Shown here in pieces: positions 12,250 to 20,446 of a DNA stretch of 64,000 nt (position 1 is its first letter; each line of letters opens with the position of its first letter). The translations under genes and the position numbers were made by a program. The notes below the pieces were generated by a model. It saw only the letters and a program-made list of their open reading frames with translations, was not told the DNA's origin and searched no databases. The stretch covers positions 124,001 to 188,000 of the forward strand of contig NZ_JAPZTZ010000009.1 in the NCBI RefSeq assembly GCF_027532945.1, written 5' to 3'. The stretch is from Phreatobacter sp. GTDB lineage: Bacteria > Pseudomonadota > Alphaproteobacteria > Rhizobiales > Phreatobacteraceae.

Positions 12250-13209
12250 TCAGGCCCAGAGCCGCTCGCGCTCGCGGCCGCGATAGAGCGGCGCGACATA
12301 TTCACCGTAGCCGTTGAAGAGCTGGGTCGGCACGCGGCCGCCGCCGCCGATCAGCTCCTCCGTCGCCTGGCTCCACCGCGGATGGGCCACCGCCGGGTTC
12401 ACATTGGCCCAGAAGCCATACTCGCCGCCCTGCAGCCGCTCCCAGAAGCTCTGCGGGCGCTCCTCGGTGAAGGAGATGCGGACGATCGACTTCACCGACT
12501 TGAACCCGTACTTCCACGGCACGATGAGGCGCAGCGGCGCCCCGTGCTGCGGCGGCACCGGCTTGCCGTAGATGCCGGTGACGAGGATGGCGAGGTCATG
12601 GGCCGCCTCGTCGATCGTCAGTCCCTCGACATAGGGCCAGGAATACCAGGGCGAGCGCATCCCTGGCGCCCAGCTCTGGGTGTCGAAGGTCTCCATGCGG
12701 ACAAACTTCGCCGAGCCGAGAGGCTGGACCATGTCCATCAGCGCCTTGATGGGAAAGCCGGTCCAGGGAACGGTCATGCCCCAGGCCTCGACGCAGCGGA
12801 AGCGATAGACGCGCTCCTCCAGCGGCATGGCGCGGATGAGCTTGTCGATGTCGATCGTCTGTGGCTTCTCGACCAGGCCGTCGATCTTCACCGTCCAGGG
12901 CCGGATCGGCAGGGCCTGGGCGGCGCGCGCGATCTGCTTCGATGTGCCGAACTCGTAGAAATTGTTGTAGTTCGCGGCAACCTGCTCGGCAGTGAGCGGT
13001 CGCTCGACCTTGTAGGTCTCGTTGCGCCGCGCCGGATAGAGGTCGGCGGTCGGGTCGGCCGCGGCTTCCGCCGGCGTGCCGCCACCGAGCGTCGCGGCGG
13101 CCGCGAGGCCGGCGCTGGCCGCCATCACGCTGCGCCGCGACAGGAACGCCGCCTCCGGCGTCACCGCGCTCTCCGGCAATTCCCAGCCACGTCGGGACTT
13201 GATCAGCAT
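12250..13209 (-). CDS. msrP: Protein-methionine-sulfoxide reductase catalytic subunit MsrP
   Basis: 319 residues. MsrP (YedY) is a periplasmic molybdopterin enzyme that repairs oxidised methionines. A twin-arginine signal is present (LSRRSVMAASAGLAAAATL, about residues 23-45). The molybdenum ligand is Cys139 in YRFRCVEAWGM. Other family signatures are SWAPGMRSPWYSWPYVEGL and LIVPWKYGFKSVKSI. The usual haem membrane partner MsrQ is not next to it, so electrons must come from a gene elsewhere or another donor. Confidence 0.96.
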   Translation of the reverse strand: MLIKSRRGWELPESAVTPEAAFLSRRSVMAASAGLAAAATLGGGTPAEAAADPTADLYPARRNETYKVERPLTAEQVAANYNNFYEFGTSKQIARAAQALPIRPWTVKIDGLVEKPQTIDIDKLIRAMPLEERVYRFRCVEAWGMTVPWTGFPIKALMDMVQPLGSAKFVRMETFDTQSWAPGMRSPWYSWPYVEGLTIDEAAHDLAILVTGIYGKPVPPQHGAPLRLIVPWKYGFKSVKSIVRISFTEERPQSFWERLQGGEYGFWANVNPAVAHPRWSQATEELIGGGGRVPTQLFNGYGEYVAPLYRGRERERLWA

Positions 13210-13301
13210 CGGGGGGCTCCCTTCGTCATCTCTTCAGGCTATAGCCGCGCGCGTCCGCGACCAAATCACACCGTGGCGAGTCGCCGATTCCGGAGAACCT
13301 C

Positions 13302-13565
13302 GTGCTGCCGCCGACCCTCGTTCCCTATATCGGCCTCGCCGCGGCTTTCGTTACGACCTTCTGCTGGCTGCCGCAGGCCATCCGCATCATCCGCACCCGC
13401 GACACCAAGGCGATCTCGCTGCCCGCCTATGGCGCCTTCGCCTTCGGCATCGCCCTGTGGCTGGTCTATGGCATCTCGCTCGGCGACCTGCCGCTCATCC
13501 TGTCCAACACGGTGACGCTGGGCCTCCAGCTCACCATCGTCGGTCTCAAGATCAGATACGGGTAG
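13302..13565 (+). CDS. SemiSWEET-type sugar transporter
   Basis: 87 residues from a GTG start, the size of a bacterial SemiSWEET. Three membrane helices are visible (about 5-22, 38-57 and 62-82) with the PQ-loop motif CWLPQAIRIIRTRDTKAISL. Such proteins dimerise and let sugars pass through the inner membrane. It is read away from msrP; no sugar catabolic genes are nearby to suggest a substrate. Confidence 0.88.
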   Translation: MLPPTLVPYIGLAAAFVTTFCWLPQAIRIIRTRDTKAISLPAYGAFAFGIALWLVYGISLGDLPLILSNTVTLGLQLTIVGLKIRYG

Positions 13566-13627
13566 GTTCGCCGGACGGATCGGGATTGAAACGATCGACG
13601 GGCAGATGGTGCGGGCATGAGGCTGCC

Positions 13628-14035
13628 ATGCACACCACGCCCGTCCTGTCCCTCGCCGCTCTCGCCTTGCTGGTCGCAGCCGCTCCGGCGGCCGCCTGCA
13701 ATCCTGCCATGCCCGTGATCCGCTCCGACCGAGGCCTCGTCTTTTCCGCCGAGGCCTTCGCCCATCCCACCTGGCGCCAGCGCTCCGCCGACGGACGGAT
13801 GCGCACCTTCGGCCGGCAGATCTGGCGGGGGCGGATCGGCGGCCGCAGTGCCTATCTGACCTTCGACGAGATCCCCGGTACATCAGGGCCCAACCACTAT
13901 CTCGCCCATCGCCTCGACAGGGTGCCCGCGCCGCTGCGCTGGGAGCGGGCAGGGCGCTACGACCTCGGCGAGAGCTTCATCATACGCGGCGGACCGCTCG
14001 ACGGCGTCTGGACCGTCACCAACTGTAGGCCGTGA
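13628..14035 (+). CDS. Exported protein of unknown function
   Basis: 135 residues. A signal peptide (1-23) ends at AAAC, so it could also be a lipoprotein, but the residue three before Cys is not the usual Leu. The mature part has no motif that I recognise; it is rich in Trp, Arg and Gly with two further Cys-containing ends (CNPAMPVIRSDRG and TVTNCRP) that may form a disulfide. It follows the SemiSWEET gene by 62 bp. Confidence 0.65.
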   Translation: MHTTPVLSLAALALLVAAAPAAACNPAMPVIRSDRGLVFSAEAFAHPTWRQRSADGRMRTFGRQIWRGRIGGRSAYLTFDEIPGTSGPNHYLAHRLDRVPAPLRWERAGRYDLGESFIIRGGPLDGVWTVTNCRP

Positions 14036-14105
14036 CCGCCGCCTCAGCGGTGCTGCCGATGCCGGGTTCGTGCTACCGACGCACAGGTCTCCTGGAGATG
14101 TGCCG

Positions 14106-14465
14106 ATGCCCTGGCTGACGTCCCCCGCAGTCTCGCCCATCCTGCTGCTGCTCGCCTCGAACGTTTTCATGACCGTGGCGTGGTACGGTCACCTGAAGTT
14201 CAAGTCGGCGCCGCTCCTCGCGGTGATCCTAGTGAGCTGGGGCATCGCCTTTTTCGAGTACTGCCTCGCCGTTCCGGCGAACCGCATCGGCCACGAGGTC
14301 TACAGCGCCGCTGAGCTCAAGACGATCCAGGAGGTCATCACCCTCGTCGTCTTCGCCGTCTTTTCGGTGGTGGTTCTCAAGGAGCAGCTGTCATGGAACC
14401 ATGCCGTCGGTTTCGCGCTGATCGCAGCCGGGGCATTCTTCATCTTCCAGGGGAGGGGCGGATGA
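14106..14465 (+). CDS. DUF486 (DMT-like) membrane protein
   Basis: 119 residues with four membrane helices. The DUF486 pattern is clear: NVFMTVAWYGHLKF near the start, VSWGIAFFEYCLAVPANRIGH in the middle and LKTIQEVITLVVFAVFSV near the end. The family is related to small multidrug-type permeases but has no proven substrate. I start at 14106, which has a GGAG at about 14094; a start 12 codons earlier has no support. Its stop overlaps the next start (ATGA). Confidence 0.9.
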   Translation: MPWLTSPAVSPILLLLASNVFMTVAWYGHLKFKSAPLLAVILVSWGIAFFEYCLAVPANRIGHEVYSAAELKTIQEVITLVVFAVFSVVVLKEQLSWNHAVGFALIAAGAFFIFQGRGG

Positions 14466-15217
14466 GCGACTTTTCAAGCGGCATTGCCACGCTCGACGCC
14501 TATCTCGACGAGGGCTACGAGACCGTCACCGGCATGTCCTCGCGCTTCGCCGCGACCATTTGCGGCCATCTGCTGCGCCGGCAGACGGAAATGGGCATCC
14601 GCGGCTCGGTGGCCGAGATCGGCGCCTTCGAGGGCCGCTTCCTCATCGCCATGGGGCTGGCTCTGGCGCCCGGCGAGCACGCCTATGGCTTCGACATCTT
14701 CACCTGGCCGGACGACGGCGTCCTCGATCGCTTTCTCGCCAATGGCGCGCGCTGGGGGCTGACCGAGGACCGTTTCACCGCGCGCCCCTTCGACACAGGC
14801 ACCCTGTCACCGGACGAGTTTGCCGGCCTCACGGGCCGCCAGCCGCTGCGCTTCATCCATGTCGATGGCGACCATTCGCTGGAGGCGCTCACCCACGACT
14901 TGACGCTGGCCGCGGCCGCCCTGCATCCCCAGGGGCTGATCTGTCTCGATGACATGCTCCACCCCGGCTACCCGTTCCTGGTGGTGGCCGTCCACGCCTT
15001 CCTCACCGCCAACCCGCAGCTCTGCCTGATGTGCGTGATCGACCGCGAGGACATTGTCGCAGCGCCGAAATTCCTCATCTGCCGGCGTGACGCGGTCAGC
15101 CTCTACGAGACCGACCTGATGAGCCGCTTCGCGCCCCAGCACTTCATCCTCGGCGGCGATGCCATGGGCCATCATTGCGTGGTCCTGACGCCTCATCCGC
15201 GCATTGCAGACGTCTGA
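14462..15217 (+). CDS. Class I SAM-dependent methyltransferase
   Basis: 251 residues, start coupled to the DUF486 gene by ATGA. The SAM-binding motif I is in VAEIGAFEGRFLIAMGLAL, the acidic end of strand 2 in YGFDIFTWP, and the later motif in RFIHVDGDHSLEALTHDL and GLICLDDMLHPGYPF. This FIHVDGDHSYE-type pattern is typical of Methyltransf_24 proteins, often linked to polysaccharide or small-molecule methylation. Substrate unknown. Confidence 0.85.
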   Translation: MSDFSSGIATLDAYLDEGYETVTGMSSRFAATICGHLLRRQTEMGIRGSVAEIGAFEGRFLIAMGLALAPGEHAYGFDIFTWPDDGVLDRFLANGARWGLTEDRFTARPFDTGTLSPDEFAGLTGRQPLRFIHVDGDHSLEALTHDLTLAAAALHPQGLICLDDMLHPGYPFLVVAVHAFLTANPQLCLMCVIDREDIVAAPKFLICRRDAVSLYETDLMSRFAPQHFILGGDAMGHHCVVLTPHPRIADV

Positions 15218-15222
15218 GGCGG

Positions 15223-16362
15223 TCAGGCGCCCTGCGGCGCAAGGCGCAGGACCGCGCCGTCCCTGGCGTCGGTGAGGAGGTAGAGCGCCCCGTCCGGGCC
15301 CTGCTGCACATCGCGGAAGCGCTGGCCGACATTGCCGAGCAGACGCTCCTGGCGCACCACCGTCTCGCCGTCGAGCACCACCCGCACGAGCGTCTGGGCC
15401 GCCAGCGCGCTGACGAAGAGATTGCCGCGGAAGGCCGGCATGAGCGCGCCGGTGTAGAAGGCGATGCCGGCTGGCGCGATGGAGGGGGTCCAGTGGACCA
15501 GCGGCTGGACGAGGTCGGCCCGCTCCCGCAACCCGCCATTCACCGGCCGGCCATCGTAATGGGTGCCCCAGGAGATGAGCGGCCAGCCGTAATTGGCGCC
15601 GGCCTGCACGACATAAAGTCCGTCGCCGCCGCGCGGTCCGTGATTGCTGACCCAGAGGCGGCCGGTCTCAGGGTGCAGCGCCGCTCCCTGCACATTGCGC
15701 AGGCCGATGGCATGGATCGCCGGGTTCCAGCCCCGCGCCCCACCCGCATCCCCGGCGGTTGCGCCCTCGGCGGTGATCCTGACGATCTTGCCGAGCGTGT
15801 TGGCGCCGTTCTGGCTCTGGTCCATCTGGGTGAACCGTTCGCCGGTGGTCACGAAAAGGTGGCCGGTCCGGTCGAAGACGAGGCGCGAGCCGAAATGCAG
15901 GCGGCTGGCGATCGGCGGGTCCTGGCGCCAGATCGTGCGCCCCTCCTCGAGCGCCGCACCGGAGGCGGAGAGCCGGCCTCGGAACACCGCTGTCCCATTG
16001 GTGCCACCGCCGCGCGGCTCGGCGAAGCTCAGAAAGACCAGGCGGTCACGGGCAAAGGAGGGACTGAGCGCGATGCCGAGCAGGCCGCCCTGTCCCACCG
16101 CATCGACGGCAGGCGTGCCGGCAATGGGGGGACCGACAGTGCCGTCGCGGGTTACGAGCCGCAGCCGGCCCGGTCGTTCCGTGACGAGGCACCGTCCGTC
16201 GGGAAGGAAGGCGAGGCCCCAGGGATGTTCGAGGCCGCGGGCCAGCACTGTGGTCGTGATGTCCGCGGATTGCGCAGCGCCCAAACGCGGCGCAAAGGGT
16301 GCGGCACTGATGGCGATCGCACCGGCCAGCAGGCCACGACGATGCAGCCGGGCTCCGCCCAT
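15223..16362 (-). CDS. Soluble PQQ-type aldose sugar dehydrogenase
   Basis: 379 residues from an ATG at 16362. The N-terminus (LHRRGLLAGAIAISAAPFAPRLGAAQ) is an export signal, probably Tat. The six-bladed propeller carries family signatures GLEHPWGLAFLPDGRCLVTERPG, DAVGQGGLLGIALSP, GLRNVQGAALHPETGRLWVSNHGPRGGD and NYGWPLISWGTHYDG. Such enzymes oxidise aldoses in the periplasm with PQQ. No PQQ-synthesis genes are in the window. It lies 10 bp behind a small membrane-protein gene in one operon. Confidence 0.92.
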   Translation of the reverse strand: MGGARLHRRGLLAGAIAISAAPFAPRLGAAQSADITTTVLARGLEHPWGLAFLPDGRCLVTERPGRLRLVTRDGTVGPPIAGTPAVDAVGQGGLLGIALSPSFARDRLVFLSFAEPRGGGTNGTAVFRGRLSASGAALEEGRTIWRQDPPIASRLHFGSRLVFDRTGHLFVTTGERFTQMDQSQNGANTLGKIVRITAEGATAGDAGGARGWNPAIHAIGLRNVQGAALHPETGRLWVSNHGPRGGDGLYVVQAGANYGWPLISWGTHYDGRPVNGGLRERADLVQPLVHWTPSIAPAGIAFYTGALMPAFRGNLFVSALAAQTLVRVVLDGETVVRQERLLGNVGQRFRDVQQGPDGALYLLTDARDGAVLRLAPQGA

Positions 16363-16372
16363 GGCCGCCGCG

Positions 16373-16684
16373 TCAGGCGGCCAGCGGCGGATTTCTCCGC
16401 CGGTCGAAGCCCGCATAGCGGCGCAGGGCGGCAGCGAACAGCAGGGCGAGGCCGATCGTCAGCACCGCCACCGTCGCCGACAGGACCAGCGTCTCCTGGT
16501 CGACACCCTCCTCGAAAGTGGCGGGATCGAACAGTTCGGTGGTGATCGAGAAGCCGGCAACGACGAGCGCGATGAACAGGGCGGCGATCACGCCGACGGA
16601 GACGAGCATCGGCACGCGCGGCCGGCCCCGGGTGAAGCCGGGGCGGGGGGCGCCGATCCGAAACGACTGGGGCGAATGCAGCAT
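16373..16684 (-). CDS. Small two-helix membrane protein
   Basis: 103 residues with two hydrophobic helices (about 27-46 and 68-88) separated by an acidic loop (LFDPATFEEGVDQ). I do not recognise a family. It lies directly upstream of, and probably in one operon with, the sugar dehydrogenase, so a membrane electron-transfer or anchoring role is possible but not shown. Confidence 0.65.
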   Translation of the reverse strand: MLHSPQSFRIGAPRPGFTRGRPRVPMLVSVGVIAALFIALVVAGFSITTELFDPATFEEGVDQETLVLSATVAVLTIGLALLFAAALRRYAGFDRRRNPPLAA

Positions 16685-16928
16685 GTCTGACCTCGTCCGA
16701 ACCCATCACCGTCGCAGGTGCATCAATCCGAGAATCGATCGCACCGCAGCAGGGTCATCATCGCGAGAACAATGGTGGCAACACGGCGGTTCCCGGCGAA
16801 ATTGCGGCGCGCTCTCACGGCTGCGTGAAAGATGCCGCCGTCCGGCGGGCCTTCTGCACGGATCGCCAACCAGAGCTTAACCATGTGCAGGCATGATGAC
16901 GCCGTTGTCGTAGCGCGTGGAGTTCGAG

Positions 16929-17096
16929 ATGTCGCGTTGGGTTCTGTTCGCCGTCGCTGCGGCCTCCATCCTCCTCGCCCAGTTCGTCGACCGCGGATCG
17001 AAGGACCTCGCCCAGGAACTGCACGCGGCGCGTCCGCCCATCGTCGCCGACGATGCGATCATGACCGGTTCGGTGCGCCGCCCGCCCCAGCGCTGA
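16929..17096 (+). CDS. 55-residue membrane-anchored peptide
   Basis: Short ORF starting MSRWVLFAVAAASILLAQ and ending MTGSVRRPPQR. A single N-terminal hydrophobic segment (about 4-19) is followed by a charged segment with a helical stretch (SKDLAQELHAARP). GTGGAG lies about 7 nt before the ATG. It precedes the EF-G-like gene by 173 bp. No family recognised; coding status rests on the ribosome site and the membrane-like composition. Confidence 0.5.
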   Translation: MSRWVLFAVAAASILLAQFVDRGSKDLAQELHAARPPIVADDAIMTGSVRRPPQR

Positions 17097-17269
17097 CGCG
17101 GGTCTGCGCTCCCCCATCTCTGACGTTGCAGCGCGAGATACCGCCCTTGCGCCGGCGTGGCCGCGGCGCGACCATGGTGTCACGCGAGGTCCCGCAACAA
17201 GACCCTCCGTTTGGCCTGTCACTTCCGGGTCGACCTTCTCGCCCGGGCCCCGACACGAGGGGATGAGAC

Positions 17270-19330
17270 ATGGGCGACGACACGACCGGCAGCACGCCGT
17301 CGGGCAGAAGAGCATCGGGTCCACGGTGCATTGCGCTGGTGGGCCCGTTCCAGAGCGGCAAGACCACCCTGCTGGAGGCGATCCTCGAGCGCACCGGCGC
17401 GATCCCGCGCATGGGCTCGGTCGATACCGGCACGACGGTCTCCGACGCCTCGGCGGAAGCACGCCAGCTGCGCATGAGCGTCGAGGCGGGCTTTGCCAGC
17501 ACGGGGTTCATGGGTGACGACTACACATTCGTCGACTGTCCCGGCTCCATCGACGCCTTGCAGGACATGCGCGGCGTCCTGCCGGCGGTGGATGCGGCTG
17601 TGGTCGTCTGCGAGGCCGACGAGCGCAAGGTGCCGGCCCTCGGCGTCATCCTGCGGGAGCTTGAGGAGCGCGGCATTCCCCGCATCCTCTTCATCAACAA
17701 GATCGACAAGGCCTCGCGTCGCCTTCGCGAGGCGCTGCAGGTGCTCAGGCCGGCCTCCCGCGTGCCGCTCCTGCTGCGGCAGATCCCCATCTGGTCCAAT
17801 GGCATCGTCCGCGGCTTTGTCGACCTCGCGCTGGAACGGGCCTTCGTCTATCGCGAGCACGCGGCCTCCGAGGTGATCCCGCTCGACGGCGAGGATCTCG
17901 CCCGGGAGAAGGAGGCGCGCTTCTCCATGCTGGAGACGCTGGCCGATCACGACGACGAGCTGATGGAGAGCCTGCTCTCCGACCTCGAGCCGCCGCGCGA
18001 CCGGGTCTTCGACGATCTTGGCCGCGATCTCGCCGCCGGTCATGTTGTGCCGGTGCTCTTCGGCTCGGCTCTCCACACCAATGGCGTCCTGCGCCTGCTC
18101 AAGGCGCTGCGTCACGACGCGCCCGGCATCGAGGCGACCGCGAGGCGCCTTGGCGTCGGCGGGGAGGGGGCGAGCGCCCTGGTGATGAAGACCTTCCACA
18201 CGCTGCATGGCGGCAAGCTCTCGGTGGCGCGCGTTCTCTCGGGACGCCTTGCCGAGGGTGCCGTGCTGACCGGTGCCGCCGGACAGGCCGAGCGAACCTC
18301 GGGCCTTTTCCGCCTCTTCGGGCCGGGCACCGAGAAGCTGGCGGAAGCGCGGGCCGGCGACACCGTGGGCCTCGGCAAGCTCGACCATGTCGCCACCGGC
18401 GAAGTCCTGACGACGGCGCGAACCGTGCCGGCCGCGCCGGTGCTGGCGCCGCCGCAGCCGGTCATTGCCGTGGCGTTGGCGCCGCGCGACCGCAAGGACG
18501 ACGTCAAGCTCGGCTTAGCGCTGGCGAAGCTCCATGACGAAGACCCGTCGCTCGTGGTCAGCCATGGCGGCGACGGCGGCGAGATGGTTCTGGCGGGTCA
18601 GGGGGAGATGCAGCTGCGCGCCGCAATTGCGCGGCTGGCGAGCCGCTACGGCATCCAGGTGACCCAGGCGCGCCCCGTCATCGGCTATCGCGAGACCATC
18701 CGACGCAGCGCGACGGCAGTGCGCGGCCGCCACCGCAAGCAGTCGGGCGGCCACGGCCAGTTCGGCGATGTCGTGGTCGATGTCGCGCCGGGACCGCGCG
18801 GCGCGGGCTTCGTCTTCACCGACCGCATCGTCGGCGGCGTCATCCCGCGCCAGTACATCCCCGCGGTGCGCGACGGCATCGCGGACGCGCTGCGCAAGGG
18901 GCCGCTCGGTTTCCCCGTGGTCGACGTCGCCGTGACTCTGACCGATGGCAGTTTCCACGCGGTCGACAGCTCCGACATGGCCTTCCAGCAGGCCGGCCGC
19001 ATCGCCATCCAGGAGGCGCTCGCCACCTGCCAGCCGGTGCTGCTCGAACCGGTCCACCGGGTCGAGATCGCCGTGCCCTCCGAGGCGACCGCGCGGATCA
19101 ATGCCATCGTTGCGGCGCGGCGGGGCCAGATCCTCGGTTTCGACGCGCGGCCGGGATGGCCCGGCTGGGACTGCGTGGCGGCGCTGATGCCCGAGGCGGA
19201 GATCGGCGACCTCATCGTCGAGATCCGCTCGGCGACGGCAGGGGTCGGCAGCTACACCGCGGCCTTTGATCATCTGGCCGAACTGAACGGGCGCGAGGCC
19301 GATCGCATCGTTCAGGCGCGGGCGGCCTGA
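17270..19330 (+). CDS. EF-G-like translational GTPase with altered G3 motif
   Basis: 686 residues, close to EF-G in length and domain order: GTPase domain (about 18-270), domain II, then domains III-V (QLRAAIARLASRYG and the region around GHGQFGDVVVDVAPG to GVGSYTAAFDHL). The P-loop is GPFQSGKT (residues 25-32) and the guanine motif NKID is intact (FINKID). The G3 motif is DCPGSID, with Ser93 where translational GTPases have the catalytic His of D-x-P-G-H. This marks the paralogous EF-G-like branch found in alphaproteobacteria, not the housekeeping FusA. Function is undefined. No ribosomal protein genes are near. Confidence 0.9.
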   Translation: MGDDTTGSTPSGRRASGPRCIALVGPFQSGKTTLLEAILERTGAIPRMGSVDTGTTVSDASAEARQLRMSVEAGFASTGFMGDDYTFVDCPGSIDALQDMRGVLPAVDAAVVVCEADERKVPALGVILRELEERGIPRILFINKIDKASRRLREALQVLRPASRVPLLLRQIPIWSNGIVRGFVDLALERAFVYREHAASEVIPLDGEDLAREKEARFSMLETLADHDDELMESLLSDLEPPRDRVFDDLGRDLAAGHVVPVLFGSALHTNGVLRLLKALRHDAPGIEATARRLGVGGEGASALVMKTFHTLHGGKLSVARVLSGRLAEGAVLTGAAGQAERTSGLFRLFGPGTEKLAEARAGDTVGLGKLDHVATGEVLTTARTVPAAPVLAPPQPVIAVALAPRDRKDDVKLGLALAKLHDEDPSLVVSHGGDGGEMVLAGQGEMQLRAAIARLASRYGIQVTQARPVIGYRETIRRSATAVRGRHRKQSGGHGQFGDVVVDVAPGPRGAGFVFTDRIVGGVIPRQYIPAVRDGIADALRKGPLGFPVVDVAVTLTDGSFHAVDSSDMAFQQAGRIAIQEALATCQPVLLEPVHRVEIAVPSEATARINAIVAARRGQILGFDARPGWPGWDCVAALMPEAEIGDLIVEIRSATAGVGSYTAAFDHLAELNGREADRIVQARAA

Positions 19331-19357
19331 GATCACCGCACTGCAGCATGAAAAAAG

Positions 19358-19383
19358 GGCCGGGCTCCAGGAGCCCGGCCTTA
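19358..19383 (+). terminator. Terminator after the EF-G-like gene
   Basis: GGCCGGGCTC (19358-19367), loop CAG, then the perfect complement GAGCCCGGCC (19371-19380), followed by TTA. Six A residues before the stem would serve as a T-run on the opposite strand. Confidence 0.8.
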
Positions 19384-19858
19384 TGAGTTTCGGCTTCCGA
19401 TGATGAACACCTGGAAGCCGCCTTCCAGAGGGGAACGCCGACAGCGACGCATGGGTCACAGGGAGGGCGTGACCCGGAATAAAGCTATCGACCGCCCGAA
19501 GATGGCGCGTTCGTGTGCAGCGCACAACCGGAAGGCCTGCATGGCTGGCTCGCCCCTGCCGCACGTCTCGGCAGGCTGCCCTCAGTTTGGGCACAATTAA
19601 CGGTGGGGCGACGGCCCCTTCAGCCGATCCGTGTGGATAAGGATGACGCTCCGATTGCAGCCGGATGACGAATCCAAGATCGATGGGCGCGTCAGTAGGC
19701 AGCGCCGTCGTCCTGCGTTAGGGTTTCTGACAAGGATCGATTCGAGCAATCGAATCAAACGCTTGGCGCTCCCTCGCGGGGCGCTTGGCCGCCGGTCCCT
19801 TGTCAGGTTGCGTCCCGTCGCGTCTGTCCGACATCCGAGCGAACCGCACGGGGGCGGA
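19384..19858. other. Gene-free region with two perfect hairpins
   Basis: 475 bp without a convincing gene; a 66-codon open frame at 19400 is basic, Cys/Met-scattered and lacks a ribosome site. It holds GGGTCAC (19453-19459) with GTGACCC (19469-19475), 9-nt loop, and GATTCGA (19739-19745) with TCGAATC (19750-19756), loop GCAA. It probably contains the promoter of the YbjN gene; a small RNA is possible but not shown. Confidence 0.5.
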
Positions 19859-20362
19859 ATGTCCTTGATCGATATCGAAACGACCGACCGTCAGGTCAAC
19901 CCCGTCGACCTCGTCGAGGATCTGGCGGCCGTCAACGAATGGACCTTCGACAGGTCCGGGGATGACGAGATCACCCTCTCGGTGACCGGACGCTGGGCCG
20001 ACTATCATGCCTCCTTCACATGGATGGACGACATCGAGTCGTTGCACCTGGCCTGCGCCTTCGACCTGAAGGTGCCGGAGCGGCGGCGCGCCGAGGTGAA
20101 GGACCTGATCCAGCTGATCAACGAGCAGCTCTGGCTCGGCCATTTCGACCTCTGGCCCCAGGAGGGGGTGGTGATGTTCCGCCACGCCCTGCTGCTGGCC
20201 GGTGGGGCAGAAGCCTCCGGCCGGCAGTGCGAGGCCCAGCTGGACGCGGCGATGGAAGCCTGCGACCGCTACTATCAGGCCTTCCAGTTCGTGGTCTGGG
20301 CCGGCAAGTCGGCGCGCGAGGCGATGGACTCGGCGCTGTTCGAGACCGCCGGGGAGGCGTGA
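19859..20362 (+). CDS. YbjN domain protein
   Basis: 167 residues starting at 19859 (GGGGGCGG just before). The YbjN fold pattern is present: an alternating strand-helix protein with WTFDRSGDDEITLSVTGRWADYHASFTW, a central LHLACAFDLKVPERRRAEVKDLIQLINEQLWLGHFDLW segment and the C-terminal helix with AMEACDRYYQAFQFVVWAGKSA. Related to type III secretion chaperone-like folds; its role in alphaproteobacteria is unknown. It lies 50 bp before proC and may share its transcript, a common pairing in this group. Confidence 0.88.
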   Translation: MSLIDIETTDRQVNPVDLVEDLAAVNEWTFDRSGDDEITLSVTGRWADYHASFTWMDDIESLHLACAFDLKVPERRRAEVKDLIQLINEQLWLGHFDLWPQEGVVMFRHALLLAGGAEASGRQCEAQLDAAMEACDRYYQAFQFVVWAGKSAREAMDSALFETAGEA

Positions 20363-20401
20363 CAGGCGCGGATCGCGCGGCTATCGGTGGGCGGTCAGTC
20401 C

Positions 20402-20446
20402 CCGAGGTCGCCATGTCCGAGGGCGCCAAGTCCGAGGTCGTCATGT
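20402..20446 (+). repeat. Three tandem 15-bp repeats over the proC start
   Basis: Units at 20402-20416, 20417-20431 and 20432-20446 share the pattern CCGAGGnCGnCAnGT. Units 1 and 3 each contain a GAGG ribosome-binding element followed by an ATG; unit 2 has AAG in place of ATG. In the protein this gives a near repeat of five residues (MSEGA, KSEVV, MSASS). Confidence 0.8.
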
